Below are positions 1-8,536 of a DNA stretch of 61,259 bases, piece after piece; position 1 is the stretch's first letter; each line of letters opens with the position of its first letter. Source of the stretch: Nitrospiria bacterium. Lineage in GTDB: Bacteria; Nitrospirota; UBA9217. The stretch lies in the NCBI GenBank assembly GCA_919902495.1, contig CAKKRC010000053.1, positions 1 to 61,259 on the forward strand, given 5' to 3'. The notes under the pieces are model-generated. The model was not told where the DNA came from. It saw only the letters and a list, made by a program, of their open reading frames with translations, and ran no database searches. The translations under genes and the position numbers were made by a program.

Positions 1-52
1 CACGTACGGTGGTGTGGGAGGACGGCGGGGGCGACCCCGCCTCCTACCCGAT
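1..52 (+). other. 3' end of a group II intron (domain V 3' strand and domain VI)
   Basis: The window opens with CACGTACGGT, the usual 3' strand of domain V of bacterial group II introns. A GC-rich hairpin follows (GGGAGG...GCGA...CCTCCTACCC) that fits domain VI, with an unpaired A in CTACCC seven bases before the likely 3' splice site (...CCCGAT, base 52). Introns of this class end in AY and carry a branch-point A at this spacing. The intron body and any reverse transcriptase lie left of the window, so completeness cannot be judged. Confidence 0.6.
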
Positions 53-188
53 TCGCATACAGGAGTGCAGTGTACACGCAGGAGAAGAGAATGGAAGACT
101 TTGGTAGACGGTGTTTGCTACACACTACTAGTGTGCAATCGCAGTCGATCGACAGAAGGTGCAGAATACTGGTAGATGCTTGTACAAG
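53..188. other. Non-coding stretch downstream of the intron
   Basis: I see no convincing gene here. The only structure noticed is a palindrome at 121-135 (CACACTA-C-TAGTGTG), which could be an operator or a small hairpin. It lies between the intron 3' end and the 3' end of the DUF7079 gene. Confidence 0.4.
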
Positions 189-231
189 AACGCCGCCGTG
201 AGGGGCGCGTTTTTCAGCGACCCTCTACGGC
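189..231. repeat. Hairpin-forming dispersed repeat, copy 1
   Basis: A 43-base element with arms GCCGT-GAGGG-CGC and GCG-CCCTC-ACGGC around a T-rich loop. A closely related copy lies at 32378-32420. In both places the element sits about 10-15 bases past the stop codon of a minus-strand gene and in the same orientation to it. It may act as a terminator or as a REP-like element. Confidence 0.6.
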
Positions 232-240
232 GTGGTTGGG

Positions 241-648
241 CTATTTTAGCCGCCCTTTGCGTTTAAGCTCGATGAGCAACTTGGCCTTCTCCCAATCGCA
301 ACGCACGAACTCCTTTAGATCCTTGGATCCTCTTAAATCCTGACTTGCTCGCAACCGCTTGAGCCAGCCCCTGGGTTGTTGCTTGTTTAAATTGTCTGAA
401 ATCTCTTTTCTGAGCCATGCCTTATCAAAAGCGCCCCATTCTCCAGCTACCAAAGTAAGGTTCCAGCAACACACGGGGTGGACTTCTTCGTAAAATATTC
501 GGTCCAGCTCCTCAACGGATAGTTCGGTGGAGGCTAATCTATCGGCGAGAACCATAAGGGTCCCGGCGTCTGTCTCCGTGTCTAGATAGAGATCCGATAT
601 GGCGTACCAGATATCGATTCGAGAAGCTGAGATGCCAGAGTCGGTCAT
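241..648 (-). CDS. DUF7079 family protein
   Basis: A soluble 135-residue protein with no signal peptide or membrane segment. The N-terminal half (WYAISDLYLDTE, then a stretch around EELDRIFYEEVHPVC and NLTLVAGEWGAFDKAWL) matches what I recall of the DUF7079 family, small acidic proteins of unknown function. The C-terminus is lysine-rich. It is a lone gene between an intron remnant and plsC, more A+T-rich than most of the window, and a dispersed hairpin repeat follows its stop codon, so it may be an accessory gene. The family call rests on memory of the motif pattern only. Confidence 0.55.
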   Translation of the reverse strand: MTDSGISASRIDIWYAISDLYLDTETDAGTLMVLADRLASTELSVEELDRIFYEEVHPVCCWNLTLVAGEWGAFDKAWLRKEISDNLNKQQPRGWLKRLRASQDLRGSKDLKEFVRCDWEKAKLLIELKRKGRLK

Positions 649-884
649 GTGGTTTCTGTCCTTTGCGAGCCTGTGATTATCTAGCCGTATCCGGCTAGGA
701 AAGAACGCAATATCGGTGTTTACAAGTTTAGCAAGAATTATGCCCTAACCATTCAATTGAATCTCACGCTCAATACTACAGGTTGTAAATTACAGCTCTA
801 GACCTTGCTGCTGCTATCACATCTACAGGAAGAAGTCAGCGAGTTGTCCAATTGTGCAAGAATGCCGTATTCGCACTGGACTCT
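649..884. other. Intergenic region with two palindromes
   Basis: No gene is supported here. Two inverted repeats stand out: CTAGCCG-TATC-CGGCTAG at 681-698 and the perfect 12-mer ATTCAATTGAAT at 751-762. The first lies about 30 bases upstream of the DUF7079 start codon, so it could be an operator for that gene. The region is A+T-rich compared with plsC next to it. Confidence 0.4.
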
Positions 885-1682
885 TTACGCCTTCTCTGCC
901 ACTTTCCCGCCCCATTCCGTGAGCTTCCGGCTAATGAAATCGATGATCTGCTGGTGCTCTGCTTCGCCGCGGCCGGTGATGGTCATGGGCTTGCCGAATG
1001 CGAACCAGACCTTTTTCGATATGTCCACCTTGCCGTAGTCCTTCAGGTACTTCCCGTTGCCCCAGGCGTCGGTCTTGAGGGCGATGGGGACCACGGGCAC
1101 GTTCGCCTTCTTTGCCAGCTTGATGCCGATGGTGTTGAACTGAGAGGGATCGAAGACCCCGGTGCGCGTGGTCTGGGGGAAGATGACGATGGAGATGCCC
1201 GCTTTGAGCCGTTCCTCGCCGCCTTCGAACACGGCCTTGAGGTCGTCGCGGGGATTGGTGCGTCCCACGGTGATGGGGTCCCGGGCGCGCATGATGTGCT
1301 TGAAGACGGGGTAATCGACGAGGCTCTGCTTCACCACGAACGTGGAATCCTTGAATTGCGAGATGATGCACGGCAGGACCATGGTCTCCAGGGTGCTCAT
1401 GTGGTTGCCGATGAAAACGCAGGGGCCGTTGAGGGTCCGGAAATGGTCAACGCCGTTTATCTCGATGGCGGCGCCGATCTCTTCGAGCGCGCGGAGCGTC
1501 TCCAGGCTGCTGGCGACCCAGTCGGCCGTGACGTAGCGCCCGTGCTTCGCTTTCGAACTTCCCCTCCAGACGGTGGAGAATAGGCGGGAGTAGAGCCTGA
1601 CCTCGGGCAGGAACCTGCCCAACAGCGAACGCGGACCCGTACCGGTACGGTAGGAACCGTTAACATAAGTGATCGTATCCAA
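885..1682 (-). CDS. plsC: 1-acyl-sn-glycerol-3-phosphate acyltransferase family protein
   Basis: A member of the PlsC/LPLAT superfamily, which transfers an acyl chain from acyl-CoA or acyl-ACP to lysophosphatidate or a related lipid at the inner face of the membrane. The NHxxxxE-type catalytic motif is present as NHMSTLE (about residues 93-99), with a second block PQTTRTG further on. I chose the TTG start at 1682 because a clear AAGGAG lies seven bases upstream; the longer GTG start at 1724 has no ribosome binding site. At 266 residues the length is normal. The gene stands alone, so the exact acyl acceptor is not certain. Confidence 0.8.
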   Translation of the reverse strand: MDTITYVNGSYRTGTGPRSLLGRFLPEVRLYSRLFSTVWRGSSKAKHGRYVTADWVASSLETLRALEEIGAAIEINGVDHFRTLNGPCVFIGNHMSTLETMVLPCIISQFKDSTFVVKQSLVDYPVFKHIMRARDPITVGRTNPRDDLKAVFEGGEERLKAGISIVIFPQTTRTGVFDPSQFNTIGIKLAKKANVPVVPIALKTDAWGNGKYLKDYGKVDISKKVWFAFGKPMTITGRGEAEHQQIIDFISRKLTEWGGKVAEKA

Positions 1683-1800
1683 CGGGGACTCCTTGGTCGT
1701 GAGATCGGTGTGAGAGACGGCCACAGTATATCATCAGGCAGGGGGGAAGGTAAAGGGTTGATAGTTCAATTCACATCAAACTATTTGCCAGATCGAAAGA

Positions 1801-1925
1801 ATGTTTGCTGCAAAAAAGCGCAAGAGACGTAAAAAAGAATTGGTTTCTTTGTGTGTTTTGCGCCTCTTTGCGGCCAATAGATCATTGCACTCTTCGTGCC
1901 TTCGTGTCTTCGTGGCAGGTTTGGT
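1801..1925. repeat. Imperfect palindromic intergenic element (G/C-AAAG word type)
   Basis: The gap between plsC and the GGDEF/EAL gene contains a purine-rich arm (GCAAAAAAGCGCAAGAG...) and a roughly complementary arm (TTCTTTGTG...TTGCGCCTCTTTGC), followed by CTTCGTGCCTTCGTGTCTTC. Nearly the same last phrase occurs at 41348-41372. Analogous elements with other words lie at 23765-23880, 33030-33133, 37525-37622 and 41250-41380. I see no protein gene in 1683-1978. Confidence 0.5.
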
Positions 1926-1978
1926 TCCGGATTGTCTGGTTAAGAGCGTGGGGAGCGGGGTGGCCGGGAGTAAGAAAA

Positions 1979-3463
1979 CTACGCCAGGTCCGGGGACGGT
2001 CGCTGGATATGGTAGCCCTGGGCGTAGTCTATGCCGGCAGAGTCGACATCGAGCATGATCGCTTCGCTCTCCACATACTCGGCAATGGTCTTGATGTTGA
2101 GGCGGGTGGCGAGCGCCGCTATGCTGGTGACGATCTCCCGCTCCATCGTGCCGTTCCCGCCCATGGTCCGGATGAACTCTCCGTCCACCTTGAGATAATC
2201 GACGGGGAAGTTCTTGAGATACTGGAACGACGAATAACCCGCCCCGAAGTCGTCAATAGCGAACCGGAAACCCTCATCCTTCAGCTTGCGGACGAAGGTC
2301 TCGAACAGGCGGATGTTCTTGACCGTGTCCCGCTCGGTGATCTCGAAGACCATGCTTCCCGGATCGATGGCGTAATCGCGGAACAGGGCGCGAATGGTGG
2401 GCATGAAGTCGCTGATCACCATGGCCTTGGGAGAGAGGTTCAGGAACAGCGTGCCGGTGTAGGTCTTCTCCTTCACCATGATGAACGCCTGTTCGATGAG
2501 CTGATAGTCGATCTTGCCGATGGCGCCCATGCTCTCCGCGGCCTCGATGAAGTCCGCCGCCGGGATCACTTGATCGCCCACGATGATCCTCGTCAGAACC
2601 TCGTAGGCCATGATGGACCTGTTCTTGACGTCGACGATGGGCTGGAAGTACGGAACGATATTTTTCTTCCGGTGCTGGAGCGCGTCGAGGATCATGATGT
2701 GCTTCTCGCTGAGGTGCCTGAGCATCTCCGCGTTGTCGCCGTCGCTCGGGAAGGCCATGTTGTCCTTGCCCGACGATTTTGCCTGGCCCAGCATGCTGTC
2801 CGCAAGAAGGAACAGGTCCTTCGCGTCTTGGGCATGACTCGGGAACACCGCAATACCGATGGAGATCGTTTCCTGTACGACGGCGCCGTCCGGGAGCGTG
2901 ATCGAGTGGTTTCGCAGACTGTCCATCAGCCGCTTGGCGACGACATAGGCCTGTTCCTCGTCGCACACGGGCAGTATAGCGGTAAAATTATCGCCGGCGA
3001 AGCGGGCGGGGATGTCTCCCTTGCGGACCGCGGCCCTCAGGATGTCGGAAAAATCCTTCAGGAAACGGTCGCCCACCTCGTGACCGTACGTGTCGTTGAT
3101 GATCTTGAAATTATCAACGTCTATGTGCAGGAGGGAAAACTTATACTTCTGGCGCATGGACCGCTGGGTCTCGTACTGGAGCAGGTCCCAGAAGGTGTGC
3201 TGGTTGTACAGGCCGGTCAGGGGGTCCCGCGTCGTGAAGCTTTCCGCTTCTTTTACGTACTTGGTCAGCGACCTGAGCAGGACGACCGTGCTCACAACGG
3301 GGAACGGAGAGATCGACAGGATCGTGATGGACATGGCGGTGAGAGCCGCGGACATCGCGGGACCATAGGCGATCAGAGCGACCGACGTCACCACCATCAT
3401 GAGCGATACGATGGATGCTCCGACGAGGAGGAGAGCCTTGATTATTTGAGGATTATTTCCCAT
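1979..3463 (-). CDS. Membrane-bound GGDEF/EAL protein (cyclic di-GMP phosphodiesterase, probable)
   Basis: A 494-residue signalling protein: an N-terminal membrane region (about residues 8-65), then a diguanylate-cyclase-like domain starting at TRDPLTGLYNQ, then an EAL domain. The GGDEF signature is degenerate (AGDNF), so cyclase activity is doubtful. The EAL domain keeps its catalytic residues: EVL in place of EAL, the FEITER motif, DDFGAGYSS, VDYLKVDG, the late E of AEYVES and QGY. It should therefore hydrolyse c-di-GMP, and the GGDEF part may bind GTP as a regulator. The ATG at 3463 was chosen because the longer ORF would start inside the promoter's -10 box. Confidence 0.88.
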   Translation of the reverse strand: MGNNPQIIKALLLVGASIVSLMMVVTSVALIAYGPAMSAALTAMSITILSISPFPVVSTVVLLRSLTKYVKEAESFTTRDPLTGLYNQHTFWDLLQYETQRSMRQKYKFSLLHIDVDNFKIINDTYGHEVGDRFLKDFSDILRAAVRKGDIPARFAGDNFTAILPVCDEEQAYVVAKRLMDSLRNHSITLPDGAVVQETISIGIAVFPSHAQDAKDLFLLADSMLGQAKSSGKDNMAFPSDGDNAEMLRHLSEKHIMILDALQHRKKNIVPYFQPIVDVKNRSIMAYEVLTRIIVGDQVIPAADFIEAAESMGAIGKIDYQLIEQAFIMVKEKTYTGTLFLNLSPKAMVISDFMPTIRALFRDYAIDPGSMVFEITERDTVKNIRLFETFVRKLKDEGFRFAIDDFGAGYSSFQYLKNFPVDYLKVDGEFIRTMGGNGTMEREIVTSIAALATRLNIKTIAEYVESEAIMLDVDSAGIDYAQGYHIQRPSPDLA

Positions 3464-3512
3464 ACCGGACAGCGGTCTGCAAATGATCGAAGTACATGTT
3501 TGAATTATTATT

Positions 3513-3541
3513 AGCATATACTGCCGGCATCATATTGTCAA
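3513..3541 (-). promoter_or_regulatory. Sigma-70-type promoter for the GGDEF/EAL gene
   Basis: On the minus strand TTGACA (3541-3536) is followed after 17 bases by TATGCT (3518-3513). The predicted transcript would start near 3506 and carry a leader of about 40 bases before the ATG at 3463. Confidence 0.65.
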
Positions 3542-3592
3542 GCAAGGGAAAAATATCTTGCTTTGACAGGGGAAAAAAACGAGAATGGCGCC

Positions 3593-5215
3593 ATGAAAAT
3601 CCCGATTTTGAGACACGCTGTCGCGCAGATGGTGATGCCGCGGATCGAGGGAAAACAGCTTCCCGACGCGGCGTACCGCAGTGCGATGGCTGCGTTTGCC
3701 GAGGAGGGCATCGGCGGTTTCATCCTTTTCGGCGGCGACATCGACAGCACGCCCCGTTATCTCGCGGAACTCCAGGCCCGGGCGGAATTCCCCCTTCTGA
3801 TCTCCTCCGACGTGGAGCGCGGCCTTGGTCAGCAGCTGGAGGGGGGGACGCGCTTCCCGAGCCAGCGTGCCGTGGCATCGGCCATCGGGCGACGCTCGAA
3901 GAAGGACGTGGAACTTCTGGGACTGATGCTCGACGCGGTCCGCACGGAGAGCCGTGCCGCGGGCATCCATATCGTATTCTCTCCGATCATGGACGTGAAC
4001 AACAATCCCGACAATCCCATCATCTGCACCCGTTCCTTCGGCGAGGACCCGGAGACGGTTGAGTGGTTCGGAAGGCACTATATCCGAGGTCTCCAGAAAC
4101 CGGGGGCGGACGGGCACCGGGACCTCCTTGCCTGCGCCAAGCATTTTCCGGGTCACGGGGACACGGACCAGGATTCTCACTCGGTCCTGCCGGTCATTCG
4201 CGCAGATCGGGCGCGGCTCAATCGGGTGGAACTGCCGCCGTTCCGCGAGGCGGTGAAGGACGGGGTGGGCACGGTGATGATCGCCCATCTGCTGGTCCCC
4301 GCGCTGGACCCGGTGAAGCCGGTTACCTTTTCGAAGAAGGTCGTGACGGCTCTTCTGCGGGAGGGCATGGCGTTCGAGGGATTGATCGTCTCGGACGCGC
4401 TGGACATGGGCGCGCTTGCCGGAGAGTATCCCCAGGACGAAATCGCCATCCGGGCTGTCGAGGCGGGCATGGACATCCTGCTCCATCCCGTCGACGCCCG
4501 GGTCACCATCGACGCCGTGGTCAAGGCGGTGGAGCAGGGGCGGCTTACGGAAACGCGTATCCATGAGTCGGTGGACCGGATCATGGCTGCGAAAAAGCAG
4601 CTCGGGCTGTTCACGACCCCCCTCAGTCCCCCCTTGGCAAGGGGGGAATCGAAGGGGGGTGTCTTGCCAAGGGGGGAAGCGAAGGGGGGTCATGCCGAAA
4701 AGATCGATTACGAGAGGCACCGGAATACCGCGCGGGAACTCGGCAGGAAAGCGGTCACCCTGCTCAGGGGAGACAAAAAGAAGCTTCCTTTCGACAGCGG
4801 TAAGAGCGTCGCATGCTTTGTTCTGGATGACGATGGTCAGGGTATGGGCGTCTCCTTCACGCAAGGTCTCATGAAACAGTTCGGCACGGTGAGCAGCACT
4901 ACCCTGACGCCCGATGTCTGCGACGCCAGCCTATCCTCCCACCTGGACCTGAGCGGTGCCGGCGCGGTCGTCATCGGCATCTTCTCCAGGATATCGGCAT
5001 CCAAAGGACGATCAGGCATATCCCCGAAGCTTCGCGATGCGACCTTCGAGATCCTCCGGCGCGCCAAGGCCGCGGGAAAGCGCTCTGCCGTCATCTCGTT
5101 CGACAGTCCCTATATCCTCGATCAGTTCAAGGATGCCGACGTTCTGATCGCCGGTTACGACCGGATGGACGCGATACAGGAAGCGGCGGCGGAGATGATC
5201 GCAGGGAGAACATGA
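3593..5215 (+). CDS. nagZ: Beta-N-acetylhexosaminidase, glycoside hydrolase family 3 (NagZ type)
   Basis: A 540-residue GH3 enzyme that should remove beta-linked N-acetylglucosamine from peptidoglycan fragments during cell-wall recycling. The NagZ-type motif KHFPGHGDTDQDSH (residues 183-196, holding the His/Asp acid-base dyad) and the nucleophile Asp in VSDALDMG (Asp268) are both present. The catalytic domain ends near residue 340. A C-terminal domain of about 170 residues follows, absent from short NagZ proteins but common in longer GH3 members. Between the two lies a 30-residue linker made from an inserted DNA repeat. The start at 3593 avoids an upstream TTG. No signal peptide is seen, so it is cytoplasmic. 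Confidence 0.85.
   Translation: MKIPILRHAVAQMVMPRIEGKQLPDAAYRSAMAAFAEEGIGGFILFGGDIDSTPRYLAELQARAEFPLLISSDVERGLGQQLEGGTRFPSQRAVASAIGRRSKKDVELLGLMLDAVRTESRAAGIHIVFSPIMDVNNNPDNPIICTRSFGEDPETVEWFGRHYIRGLQKPGADGHRDLLACAKHFPGHGDTDQDSHSVLPVIRADRARLNRVELPPFREAVKDGVGTVMIAHLLVPALDPVKPVTFSKKVVTALLREGMAFEGLIVSDALDMGALAGEYPQDEIAIRAVEAGMDILLHPVDARVTIDAVVKAVEQGRLTETRIHESVDRIMAAKKQLGLFTTPLSPPLARGESKGGVLPRGEAKGGHAEKIDYERHRNTARELGRKAVTLLRGDKKKLPFDSGKSVACFVLDDDGQGMGVSFTQGLMKQFGTVSSTTLTPDVCDASLSSHLDLSGAGAVVIGIFSRISASKGRSGISPKLRDATFEILRRAKAAGKRSAVISFDSPYILDQFKDADVLIAGYDRMDAIQEAAAEMIAGRT
4615..4691 (+). repeat. G-run palindromic repeat inserted in frame in nagZ
   Basis: Two copies of a CTTG(G)CAAGGGGGGAA-GCGAAGGGGGG-like unit, the first preceded by a C-run arm (CCCCCCTTGGCAAGGGGGG). 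The element is read through in frame as roughly 26-30 residues rich in P, G, R and K, exactly at the junction of the GH3 catalytic domain and the C-terminal domain. The word type is a common intergenic palindrome in environmental bacteria. Confidence 0.75.
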
Positions 5216-5225
5216 TAATCAGCAT

Positions 5226-5792
5226 TCAAGTTGATGTTTCGTTTTTTACTCTCCAAGGAAACAGATCGGCAATATCCCACGCAGTCAGGCAGTAGCGCCG
5301 GTATGACTCTCCTATATGGATTTCCAGCAGACGTTCCTCTTCCCTATTTCTCACAATTGTGGTGAATATGGCCACAGGAACAAGAGATGAAAGAATCCAA
5401 GAACCTCCCACGAGCGCCAGCCCCAACATTTCGAGCATAAGGCTGGTATGCAGCGGATGTCTCAGATACCTGTAGGGACCTGTATCGACGACCTGCTGTT
5501 CCTGGTGAACGGCGATATACGGATTATAATTCGACTTCAAGGCGTCGAAAGCCCAAATCCGTAAGAAAATGCCTACCCAGAGAACAAAATAGCCGCACCA
5601 TCCTGCAAAGGTCAATGAGAATGCAAAGGCAATGTACGAAGCATATCCCAGGAGGACAAGATAGATTGCAGTCCAAATCCGCACACTCGGCACACCCCCC
5701 AAGAGAGTCATGTCGTTCCGCTGTTTCACCCTCAAGTGAAACGCCAAGCGGACACAAAAGGGAAGAGCGAGCAAAGCGCCAGAAATGTTCAT
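5226..5792 (-). CDS. Isoprenylcysteine carboxyl methyltransferase (ICMT) family membrane protein
   Basis: A 188-residue polytopic membrane protein of the ICMT/phospholipid N-methyltransferase fold. The family signature VVDTGPYRYLRHPLHTS is present (the R-HP motif binds S-adenosylmethionine), followed by the typical EEERLL...YRRY block near the C-terminus. Four to five hydrophobic segments are visible. The bacterial substrate is unknown; candidates are lipids or small hydrophobic molecules. The ATG at 5792 is preceded by GGGAG at good spacing. The stop codon lies ten bases from the convergent nagZ stop, and this gene opens the A+T-rich island, whose theme is lipid-like, so a role in the same pathway is possible. 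Confidence 0.75.
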   Translation of the reverse strand: MNISGALLALPFCVRLAFHLRVKQRNDMTLLGGVPSVRIWTAIYLVLLGYASYIAFAFSLTFAGWCGYFVLWVGIFLRIWAFDALKSNYNPYIAVHQEQQVVDTGPYRYLRHPLHTSLMLEMLGLALVGGSWILSSLVPVAIFTTIVRNREEERLLEIHIGESYRRYCLTAWDIADLFPWRVKNETST

Positions 5793-5943
5793 GATGGTCA
5801 CTCCCGTATTGAGATATTAACTATTTTCAATCTCACGCGAGTCTATCACAACAGAAATAGTAAATACAACAGATTGGCTGTCATTGCAGATCATTTCGGG
5901 CACTACCATTGAATCACCCTGATTGACCATACCCGGGGATTTC

Positions 5944-5972
5944 TTGACTCAAAAGTTTTCCTCCGATATACT
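5944..5972 (+). promoter_or_regulatory. Strong sigma-70-type promoter of the island operon
   Basis: TTGACT (5944-5949), a 17-base spacer and TATACT (5967-5972). The predicted start near 5979 leaves a leader of about 20 bases that contains AAAGGAG six bases before the ATG at 6000. All eight plus-strand genes up to 17063 are packed closely enough to be served by it. Confidence 0.75.
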
Positions 5973-5999
5973 TAGCCACTAAGTTGAAAGGAGACGTTG

Positions 6000-7349
6000 A
6001 TGGAAAATTCCCGAGAGGCGCGATTCTGGCAACAGGCGAAGGATGCAAAACAGGTAAAGTGTCAGCTGTGCCCCCGCGGGTGCAGCCTGGACGACGGTGA
6101 ACGCAGCTTTTGCGGCGTACGACAAAACGTGAGCGGAAGACTCCATACGCTTAACTACGGGCGATCGGTTCACGCCGCGGTGGAGACAATTGAAACAGAA
6201 GCGGTCTTCCATTTCCGTCCCGGTGCGCGTATTCTCAGTCTGGGGAACATCGGCTGTATGTTGAAGTGCTCTTACTGTCAGAACTGGGAAACATCACAGA
6301 TCGTTAATCTGAATCAGAAAAACGTCCGGGAATACTCATCGGAGCGCGTTGTCGAAATGTCTCTGGCTCATGGCATTAATATACTGTCGTGGACGTACAA
6401 TGATCCGGTCGTTTGGCAGGAGTTCGTTGTGGATACTGCGCGGCTGGCCAGTTCACATGGCATCAAGAACCTGTACAAATCCGCAGCGTATATAAATGAA
6501 AATCCATTTCTGGAGTTGTGCGATGTTATGGATGTTTTCAGCATCTCCCTGAAGTCAATGTCAAATGACTTCTATCTGAAAAACACAAAGGGCAGTCTGC
6601 TACCGGTGCTCAATGCAATCAAGGCGGCTCATGCCTCTGGAAAACATCTGGAGATCAGCAATCTGCTTGTGACTGATCTTAATGACAGTGAAGAAGATTG
6701 CCGCAATGTGGCGCGATGGGTTTTTGATACGGTTGGACCCGAGGTGCCGCTCCATTATGTGCGATTCCACCCCGCATGGCAGTACAATAGAGTGCCGCGA
6801 ACTCCTGTTGAGCGGCTGATGCGCGCCCGCGATATCGCTCGCGAGGAGGGTATCGTCTATTGCTACATCGGCAACCTCTATGAGGCCGGCGTGAGCGATA
6901 CCCATTGTCCTTCCTGCGGGAACCTGCTGGTCGAACGTTTCGGATTGACGGTTCACGCCTCAGGAGCAGATAATGAGAGCCGCTGCAAACGCTGCGGAAG
7001 GGATGTTCCCATAAAGGATCTTTTTGGTGGGAAAAAGCCAGGCGCCGAAAGCGGCGTGGTGAAGGCATACCCGAATAAAAAGGTTTTCCATTGGGATAAG
7101 GAGTATAACGGCCTTCATCTCGTGACGCCCGAGAATGAACATGAATTCGCGGAGATAATGGTTACTCACAAGCCCGCCGGGGATAGTGAGAGTATTCGGC
7201 TCGGACAAGGTATTTACCGAGCAAGCATCTCCAAGTCGAGACCGGACGAGACTGGCGTGGACATTAGTTGGGGGGCGAAGACAGATGTGAAAATATTCGG
7301 TCTCCTGGATCGTGCACATTATCCTGTAGAATTTGAAGGTGATCTCTGA
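6000..7349 (+). CDS. AmmeMemoRadiSam-type (PflA-like) radical SAM protein with a C-terminal extension
   Basis: The core resembles the radical SAM component of the AmmeMemoRadiSam system. An N-terminal cysteine block (CQLCPRGCSLDDGERSFCGVR) is followed by the cluster motif CMLKCSYCQNWETSQ, then a barrel with SWTYNDPVVW and ending HYVRFHPAW. Two CxxC pairs near residues 303-330 (CPSCGN, CKRCGR) look like a metal knot. Typical members end about there. This one continues for about 110 residues with no motif I recognise. The ATG at 6000 has an excellent AAAGGAG. It is the first gene of the island operon. The Memo partner is not in the window, and the AMMECR1 partner is 31 kb away (37640-38149). 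Function is unknown. Confidence 0.75.
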   Translation: MENSREARFWQQAKDAKQVKCQLCPRGCSLDDGERSFCGVRQNVSGRLHTLNYGRSVHAAVETIETEAVFHFRPGARILSLGNIGCMLKCSYCQNWETSQIVNLNQKNVREYSSERVVEMSLAHGINILSWTYNDPVVWQEFVVDTARLASSHGIKNLYKSAAYINENPFLELCDVMDVFSISLKSMSNDFYLKNTKGSLLPVLNAIKAAHASGKHLEISNLLVTDLNDSEEDCRNVARWVFDTVGPEVPLHYVRFHPAWQYNRVPRTPVERLMRARDIAREEGIVYCYIGNLYEAGVSDTHCPSCGNLLVERFGLTVHASGADNESRCKRCGRDVPIKDLFGGKKPGAESGVVKAYPNKKVFHWDKEYNGLHLVTPENEHEFAEIMVTHKPAGDSESIRLGQGIYRASISKSRPDETGVDISWGAKTDVKIFGLLDRAHYPVEFEGDL

Positions 7350-7386
7350 TTCGACCAATAAGACCGATGGGCGGAAATGGAGGATT

Positions 7387-8523
7387 ATGGATCCGATAAC
7401 AAGGTTATTGCATGCCCGGATTCGCAGCGATGACAACGCGAAATCTGCGGTCACTCCCCTTTACCAATGCAGCGGTTTCAGCGCGGGGTCTCCATATTTT
7501 TATACGCGAAATGACAATCCTAATATCGCAGAAGTCGAGGACGCTATCAGGGTATTAGAGGGATCCCAACATTGTTTGGCAGTGACCACCGGGATGACCG
7601 CAATATCTCTCGTCTTAAATCTGTTGCGGCCCGGCGACACGTTTGTCGTCAACAAAGACATATACGGTTGTTCTCTTAAATTGTTCCAGCGGATCAGTTC
7701 GCAACGGAACATCGGGCTGGAGATATTGGATCTTTCCCAAGAGGAAAATATCAAACAGATACCTGGTCGAACGCGGATGGTGATCTTTGAGACACCCACC
7801 AATCCCTTTCTGAAAACCATCAATATCCGGCGTGTTTCGGATCGTGTCAAGACTTTGAATCCGGAAGCGCTTGTTGTCGTGGATAATACGTGGGCCACGC
7901 CCCTTTTCCAGCAGCCATTGAAGCATGGGGCGGACATATCGCTTCACAGCGCAACTAAATTCCTCTCCGGCCACTCCGATGTGATGGGGGGGGTCTTATT
8001 GACCGAGCGGTCCGAGTTGCATAAAGAACTTCGCGAATCGCGGTTCTATGGAGGCGCCATTCTCGATCCGCATAGTGCATGGCTCTTGAGACGGAGCCTG
8101 CAGACCTTTGGACTCCGTATGGCTGCGCATAAAGAAGCGACGCTCGCGATGCATAGTTTTCTTGAAAAGTGTTCCCCCGTAGCCCGGGTATATTATCCTG
8201 ATATTGATGGCAAGCAGTTGCTTGGGTACGGAGGAATCCTTTTTGTTCAGCTCAGAGATGATTTGGCCGATCGATATCCCGAGTTTATGAATGCCCTGAG
8301 GTTGTTCGACACCGGAACAGCAATGGCTTGCGTGACCTCCATGGTGGCACAGCCTTATACTGGCAGCCATGCTTCCTTGACGGAGGCGGAAAAGTCGTGC
8401 ATGGGGTTGAAACCTAGCCTTGTGCGGCTTTGTTTTGGGCAGGAAAATGTGGAAGATCTCAAAAGCGATCTTGCCCAGGCCTTTGCAGTCCTCGAATCAG
8501 GCATATCGCACAATAAGGCCTGA
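7387..8523 (+). CDS. Cys/Met metabolism (trans-sulfuration) PLP-dependent enzyme
   Basis: A 378-residue fold-type I PLP enzyme of the cystathionine gamma-synthase / methionine gamma-lyase family. The PLP lysine lies in SATKFLSGHSDV, with VVDNTWATPLFQQP upstream holding the Asp that contacts the pyridine nitrogen and FETPTNP before that. The family performs gamma-substitution or elimination on homoserine esters, cystathionine or methionine. An ATG at 7387 follows GGAGG at short spacing. The gene sits directly between a radical SAM gene and an LCAT-like gene, not with methionine genes, so a specialised role on a four-carbon amino acid is likely. The exact reaction cannot be read from sequence. 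Confidence 0.8.
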   Translation: MDPITRLLHARIRSDDNAKSAVTPLYQCSGFSAGSPYFYTRNDNPNIAEVEDAIRVLEGSQHCLAVTTGMTAISLVLNLLRPGDTFVVNKDIYGCSLKLFQRISSQRNIGLEILDLSQEENIKQIPGRTRMVIFETPTNPFLKTINIRRVSDRVKTLNPEALVVVDNTWATPLFQQPLKHGADISLHSATKFLSGHSDVMGGVLLTERSELHKELRESRFYGGAILDPHSAWLLRRSLQTFGLRMAAHKEATLAMHSFLEKCSPVARVYYPDIDGKQLLGYGGILFVQLRDDLADRYPEFMNALRLFDTGTAMACVTSMVAQPYTGSHASLTEAEKSCMGLKPSLVRLCFGQENVEDLKSDLAQAFAVLESGISHNKA

Positions 8524-8536
8524 AACCGGGAGGATC

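Noticed and set aside
4615-4691. CRISPR-like or frameshift region in nagZ
   Set aside because: The element is read in frame on both sides, has only two units, and matches a known type of intergenic palindrome. The downstream frame continues a plausible C-terminal domain.
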